From Apiosordaria backusii (lineage: Eukaryota > Ascomycota > Sordariomycetes > Sordariales > Lasiosphaeriaceae): a stretch of DNA of 64,000 bases. The notes under the pieces are model-generated. The model saw nothing but the letters and a program-made list of their open reading frames with translations, ran no database searches and was not told where the DNA came from. Position 1 is the stretch's first letter; each line of letters opens with the position of its first letter. The stretch lies in contig JAUKTV010000004.1 in the NCBI GenBank assembly GCA_030549205.1, positions 2,542,001-2,606,000 on the forward strand. The letters are read 5' to 3'. Below are positions 59,161 through 64,000 of this stretch, piece after piece. A program made the position numbers and the translations under genes.

Positions 59161-60398
59161 CACCAGCTTACTAAAATATACATGTCAGCTTTGAAAGCTA
59201 CTGTGACAGAGCGGTCAACACGGAGCAGACATGTGTCAGCCACAGCTGTTCATCAACTAAACTATCTATATTTACGCATGCCAAGTGCCACCAGCCAACC
59301 AGAAACAATGAGCAGCCAAACGCCGAGAAAGCAACGGAGATCGCAGGTCCTCCTCCGCTCTCGCTGCTCACTCTCAATTCAGGCAAACTGTCCATAGAGA
59401 AGAAGGATCATCATATTATCAACAGTTGAAAGCTTTCCTTAACGAGTAGCACATTACTTGATTATTAGCCAAGGTATGAACCATCACGCCTAACAAAAGT
59501 CTACACAGAAATTAGATCAACTCCAAAACTGAAAAGTCGTAAACCGTCGAGAGAGTAAACAAGCCCAAAAACTCACCTGCAACCCCGCCCGCAGCTGAGG
59601 GAGGTGGCCAGCTACGAATACCCGTAGCTCCTACTCGGGGGCCGGTAGCGGTGAGCTGCCCCTATACTCTTTACCACCTGACCACGGAGACTGTCATGGT
59701 GAGAGTACTGGGACTGTTGGAAGGTTGACGCCCGGAAACTAATGTATATACTGCACCTCCTTCTTAATCTTGGCTTAGCATAGATCAAATGACTGCCTTA
59801 TGAGTCAACTTCTCACTCTAATGCTACCATTCATCACTGTTGCGATCGATGTCATTGCCGTCAAGGCTAACACCCACTTCAAATCAGTGATATCCCACAA
59901 TGTAAAGTCTTTCGTCGATGAAGAGCCATAACAAACGATGAGAGATATCCACGGTGGGGAAAACAAACACCTAGAAATGGATAGAAGTAGAGTTGTTCTC
60001 CAAGAACATACCCCATCTATGTCTCTATTTGCAGAGCCAATTCAAAATATCGTCAACAACCAGGCCCGCCTTCTCAAAGACTCACTTGACACCCAAGCAT
60101 CGAAAACATCGAAATTCAGAATAACATAAAAACCCTATAGGTATCACTATCATCCACCTCCCAAGCCAAAAAAGAACAATATATCATAATACACATAATA
60201 CCTAATCCCAGTGCGCCTCTCCCATACCTCCCACCAATCCATTCATATCCCTCCCCCCTTTCCAACCTCCCCGAACCTCTTCCGCTGTCCGGTCTACGCT
60301 TCCCTGCCCACCACAGACCCTAAACAGCAAACCCCCCACCGCACCACCCCTCCCTCCCCTTTGAAGTCCTTTACCTCTCCAGCTCTCCCCCGACAACC

Positions 60399-61000
60399 TC
60401 AAAGCGCCAAATTATAAGCATACTCATCCTCCATATTCTGACTAACCCACAACACCACGGTAGAAACCCCCACCAGCGCATTAGCAACCACATTCTCAAC
60501 CCCCATCCCCAGCGCCGGCATCCCCACCCCCGGAACCACAAACTTGAGCACAAACACCGTCACCCCTCCCGCCATCCCCCCCGCCAGCGCAGCAAACCCC
60601 AAAAACAGCACCACCCTCGCCTTCCACGCCACCCCCGACCCAGAGTAGCTAAAACTGTCCGACGCCAGCCGGGATTTCTCCACCGAGTTGATAATCAGCA
60701 TCCCCAACGACGAAAAAATAAACGGCAGCCAGTCGACAAAGTTGACGTGGAGGTGGGAGGCGTTGCGCGGCGAGGCGGACCAGACGGCAGAGTCGAGGAG
60801 GATGTAGAAGGCTAGGGAGAACTAATTTCGCACATAGAGGAGGTTAGAAAAGAGACTGAGGGGGGGGATGGGATAGGGAAACAGGGAGAGGGAAAAAAAC
60901 ATACGAGACCGCCGGCCAGGTACACACCCGCGTTACGGGTTTGCACACTAGACAGCCACGCCGGCTTGCCGAAGCGGAAGAGGCGCTCTTCGGAGGACAT
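60399..61000 (-). CDS. VPS68: VPS68 (TMEM50 family) membrane protein
   Basis: Two exons, 61000-60905 and 60821-60399, 172 aa. Vps68 is a small four-span protein of endosomes and the vacuolar sorting pathway, working with Vps55. The N-terminus MSSEERLFRFGKPAWLSS precedes a first membrane segment (AGVYLAGGLFSLAFYILLDS) that crosses the splice junction. Then come the conserved HVNFVDWLPFIFSSLGMLIINSVEK and two further hydrophobic segments (VVLFLGFAALAGGMAGGVTVF, VVANALVGVSTVVLWVSQN). Length and order match the family. The 83-nt intron is well defined (GTATGT donor, AATTAG acceptor). Confidence 0.94.
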
Positions 61001-62096
61001 TGTGAATACTGTATAGTTTTTGTGTGAATTTCCCTAGTTGGGGCTGGAGATTCGGAGCTGCTGCTAGAGGAGCTCGTAGTTGTTGAAGGGGCGTAGTCGT
61101 AGCTTCGAGTGAGTGACAATTCCCAAGTTTCGGTTTCGATTTCGGTAATCGGGTTGGTTGATGAACTGGTATGTCTCTCTGCCACAGGATATGGATGGCC
61201 TTTGGCTTCACGATCGCAGTCAATCAGAGTGTCAAATGATTGCCGTCGTCGCGGCGATGCGTTGTGCTGTTGTGTGGTGTTGGAAGCTTACTGTTCCGGC
61301 TGATGGACGGCAGGCACGCAATGCAACCAGGTGGAGATGACGTTTGGAGTTGGTCCCAAGCGGAAGGTTGGGGGAACCTGACGCTGGACCCGCCAACCAA
61401 AGCAAACCGTTCTTGGCAAAAGGCTGAAACTAACACGTGACTACCCATATGGTCACCCCTTGACTGTTCTAGAAAACATATTCACCATTCTTTCATACAT
61501 CACATGGCTGAACTTTGATCAATGCTTTTCACAATTATCACTACCCTCAATATCTGCTTCCTTTGCAAACCAAAACCCAGGAATACCATGCATGCCTCGC
61601 TCTGCTTCATCTTTGCCCTGCCATCGCTCTGATCTGCTCCTGCCACACACAAGCCCCTGTTCTACACCCCCTTATTATACACTTCAACCCCCGTTTCCCT
61701 TCCGCCAGTTCCACCCGTATTCTGTCTTCAGAAATGACATAGGCAAAACAATGTCAACATCCCCAACCCAGCAAGAAAAGAGGCTCGCCATGTGTATATT
61801 GTACAAAACAGTAAAATATGGCCTCCCCTGAAAAGCAGCAACAACTGGCTGATTGCAATCAGCCGAGCAAACTCAATGAAATTTGAACGCCGCCCTTGAA
61901 TAGAGAAACCCAGACAACAAGCCTCTTCACCGAATGTGAGGTCGTGTTGTGACTGAGTGACGAGAAAAGATAAGCCACCTGAACGCCGTTAATTGCTTCG
62001 TTGTGTCGCCATTGATTTGTATAGCACCATCAGTCACAATAGACCCTCAGGAGCGCAGTGTGTCCTGCAGAAAATGACCAATGCTCTCCTGCGGCT
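61001..62096. other. Intergenic, VPS68 promoter and GS-1 3' flank
   Basis: Both neighbours run on the minus strand. No gene seen; a 123-codon plus-strand frame at 61460-61831 is compositionally ordinary and unsupported. Confidence 0.55.
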
Positions 62097-63837
62097 CTAA
62101 ATTTCAATAGTCTTCAGCGTCGCCTCTTCTACCTCCACAACGGTAGCCTGCTTGCTGTTCCGCTTGCTACCGGGCGCTGATGACGTGCCATTTGTTTGCG
62201 GGGGCTCGGTAATCTTGACCTCGGGTGGAGGGCTGACCTCGCCATTGGCAGCAAGTGCGGCTAACCTTGGGGCACTTTCTTTGTTCTCCTCTCCACTATG
62301 TCTTGGGGTGTCGACTTCAACCAATTTTTCGGGAGGCTTGATTCCGTTGGTAGCTGACGCCAACGGGGTTTCCTCTGCCACTCTCGCCAATGGACTCGCC
62401 TTTCCATACCCAGGGCGAATAGGGCTTGGCATGGGCGAGATATTACTCAGTCTCTGGAGCGACCGGCCACGGGGCTCAGCGTTGGAATCAGCTGGGTTGG
62501 CGTAGGGCGAAGTTGGGGCGCTTGCTGCCCCCCTTGGAGGAGCCATCGACCTGCGCTTGTTGGCAGTGCGGCCATACTTCTGATCGCACCTCCACCTCAA
62601 GATATCGAAATAGCCGGGCTCGACGCGGGCGTTCTTAAACTCGCGCAGCTTAAGCTCGCCTGAATCCTCATCGATGAACCATCTGCCGCTGCCGAGATCG
62701 TCTGCAACAGTAGCCACCAAATGACCCCAGGACTTCGCGACCACGTATTTGGTGTCGTAATCGCGACCAAACAGAATAACTTGGCCCCAGGTACCCTTGG
62801 GTCCGGGCGCAAGGTCAACGGCCAAGTTGTTTCCACCCCAATCGCGAACAAGAGGGATCCATGCAGGGTGCGCATACGCCTTCTGGATGGCACCGGCAGG
62901 AACACTGTCCTGGCGAGCCAGCAACTCCTGTCTCCAGTTTCCATTTTGGGGCGAAACGGGCGCGGAGCTGGACGAGGCCGCAGATGTGGATGCGTGGCTG
63001 CTCCCTCCAAGAATCTTGGAAGGCAAAGCGGGCCTGGGGAATGTTGCCTCGAGCAAGAATTCTTGATTAACCTTTCTCCAGTTCTCCCACTCCTGGACAA
63101 TTTCTTCGCAATCCAAAAGCATCGACCCAAAAATAATGCCTGTGGGGTTGCCGCCTCTCTCTTGGCCGTCGTGGATCATCAAGGACTGACGGACGTCCTG
63201 GGGAAGCGAGCAATCAAGCTGGTGCTCGAGATCATTCAAATCGTTGTGAGTGGCCCCTTCGCAAAGTTGATCCCAGAGTTCCATATAGTGCTCCTCGGCC
63301 CAGTTGTCGATGCGGTTCCACGAGTTTCTGATCGGAGGCGCGGGTGGTTGGCCGTCCTGGAAAGACTGCATAGGAATTGAGCCAGTGGGGCTCTGCATCT
63401 CGAAACCGTCGGCTGGTGCGGATACCCGCGTGTTGATGGATCTCATGCCGGGCGAATATGGTCTCCCGCCGGGGCTCATCGGAAGACCGGGAGTATTGGG
63501 GGCGTAGGCGGCATCAAAATGGGCTGAAGGGCGGGCAGATTCGTCGTGGTAAGGAGATGTGATATCGTTGCGAGAATCCGACGCCGTCGCTATCGAGGTG
63601 AGGCCATTCCGGCCATTGAGAGGGACATGGCGTCCTGTCCTTTGCGGAGAGTCGAATGAGGAATCTAGAAAGCCGGTCAGTCAAAGACCAGGAAAGCATT
63701 TTGATTAGGAATCGCGCTGACGTCGGTCATAACTGGTGATGTCGTGCCAGACAGAGCGGAAGAAGCTGCCAAAACTGTCTAAAGTATTAGCAGTTGCCAG
63801 TTATCGGTGTCTAGAGCGTGGGAACATACTTAGCCAT
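62097..63837 (-). CDS. gs-1: KNR4/SMI1 homologue, glucan synthesis regulator GS-1
   Basis: Three exons, 63837-63830 (8 nt), 63774-63722, 63664-62097, 542 aa. Knr4/Smi1 is an intrinsically disordered hub linked to cell-wall integrity signalling and beta-1,3-glucan synthesis; Neurospora gs-1 is its homologue. The N-terminus is MANFGSFFRSVWHDITSYDR, then a Ser/Pro-rich segment to about residue 130. The SMI1/KNR4 globular domain (about 130-320) has NWAEEHYMELWDQLCEG, LPQDVRQSLMIHDGQE, GIIFGSMLLDCEEIVQEWENW, HPAWIPLVRDWGGNNLAVDL and GTWGQVILFGRDYDTKYVVA. A disordered tail follows. The 8-nt start exon is inferred from the conserved FGSFF..VWHDITSYDRH block, which needs the ACAG acceptor at 63775. 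The second intron has a weak GTCAGC donor but joins DRHSSFDS in frame. Confidence 0.92.
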
Positions 63838-64000
63838 GTGGGCAATTGTGGGAAAGGTAAAAGTTATGGAAGGGTGCTGGTCGATATGGTGCTTAAAATC
63901 AGAGGTCCTGCGAAGCGGCACAAGGCCAGTGTTCCAAATGGATCGGAATGCGAGCGAGCGAGGGAGGAGGGCGCGATGCGACTGCTGGCGGTTGAGACGA
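63838..64000 (-). promoter_or_regulatory. Start of GS-1 upstream region, cut by window edge
   Basis: Only 163 bases of upstream sequence are in the window; no motif claimed. Confidence 0.5.

Larger units (their letters stand above)
51792..60398. other. 8.6-kb gene-poor region upstream of GSK-3
   Basis: No gene supported. The first 1-2 kb (51792 to about 53500) should hold the GSK-3 promoter and leader, possibly with leader introns I cannot define. The rest has only short or random-looking open frames. It contains the palindrome CTACCTGAGGTAG (55398-55410), a small GGTTGCT/AGCAACC inverted repeat near 55090, and the degenerate minisatellite 59085-59160. The last part ends at the VPS68 3' flank. 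No tRNA, transposon or AT-rich decay seen. Confidence 0.5.

Noticed and set aside
62721..63380. 219-codon plus-strand frame antisense to GS-1
   Set aside because: Fully inside the conserved KNR4 domain on the opposite strand; a codon-bias shadow.

Overview
The window looks like nuclear DNA from a filamentous ascomycete of the class Sordariomycetes, probably order Sordariales. The reasons are: short (50-90 nt) GT..AG introns with CTAAC/CTGAC-like branch sites; a single dispersed Neurospora-type 5S rRNA gene; and proteins closest to the Neurospora types of NMR, ERG2/erg-1, GSK-3 and GS-1. Base composition is near balanced, and I see no AT-rich, repeat-induced-mutation-like islands or transposon genes.

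Layout. 1-5.6 kb: a CSI2-like membrane protein (minus), head-to-head with the rRNA-processing PIN protein FCF1 (plus). 5.6-8.9 kb: a 905-aa Zn2Cys6 regulator. 11.9-13.4 kb: the nitrogen metabolite repressor nmr-1, behind a 3 kb upstream region with a GATA-site cluster. 15.2-24.1 kb: a compact housekeeping block made of sterol C-8 isomerase ERG2 (minus), exosome CSL4, Rab exchange factor SEC2, tRNA pseudouridine synthase PUS4 (minus), and an RFTS-domain protein that is probably the heterochromatin factor DIM-7/Raf2. 24.1-35.8 kb: an 11.7 kb gene-poor stretch ending at a four-finger C2H2 transcription factor (35.8-37.6 kb). 40.9-48.7 kb: the 5S rRNA gene, an FLX1-type mitochondrial carrier, the tiny five-exon TOM7 gene, splicing factor SF3B4/HSH49 and cap-binding protein CBC1. 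50.4-51.8 kb: GSK-3 kinase, followed by an 8.6 kb gene-poor stretch covering its upstream flank. 60.4-63.8 kb: VPS68 and the KNR4/SMI1 homologue GS-1.

The genes do not form one pathway. They are mostly conserved RNA-processing, trafficking, mitochondrial and cell-wall genes mixed with regulators (nmr-1, GSK-3, two transcription factors). Several pairs share short divergent promoters. The regulators have unusually long 5' flanks.

Main points for a second look. (1) Three conserved genes (CSI2-like, PUS4, FLX1) are broken by four one-base deficits, each in a run of five or six G/C bases, which points to systematic homopolymer undercalling in the assembly. (2) Several genes have minute coding exons (7, 8, 14 nt; TOM7 has five exons in 162 coding nt), which automated gene callers miss. 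(3) Six GATAA cores lie in 270 bp upstream of nmr-1. (4) An RFTS-domain heterochromatin candidate is head-to-head with PUS4. I did not find a convincing new mobile or defence system. All calls come from reading the sequence and remembered family knowledge; no search was run.
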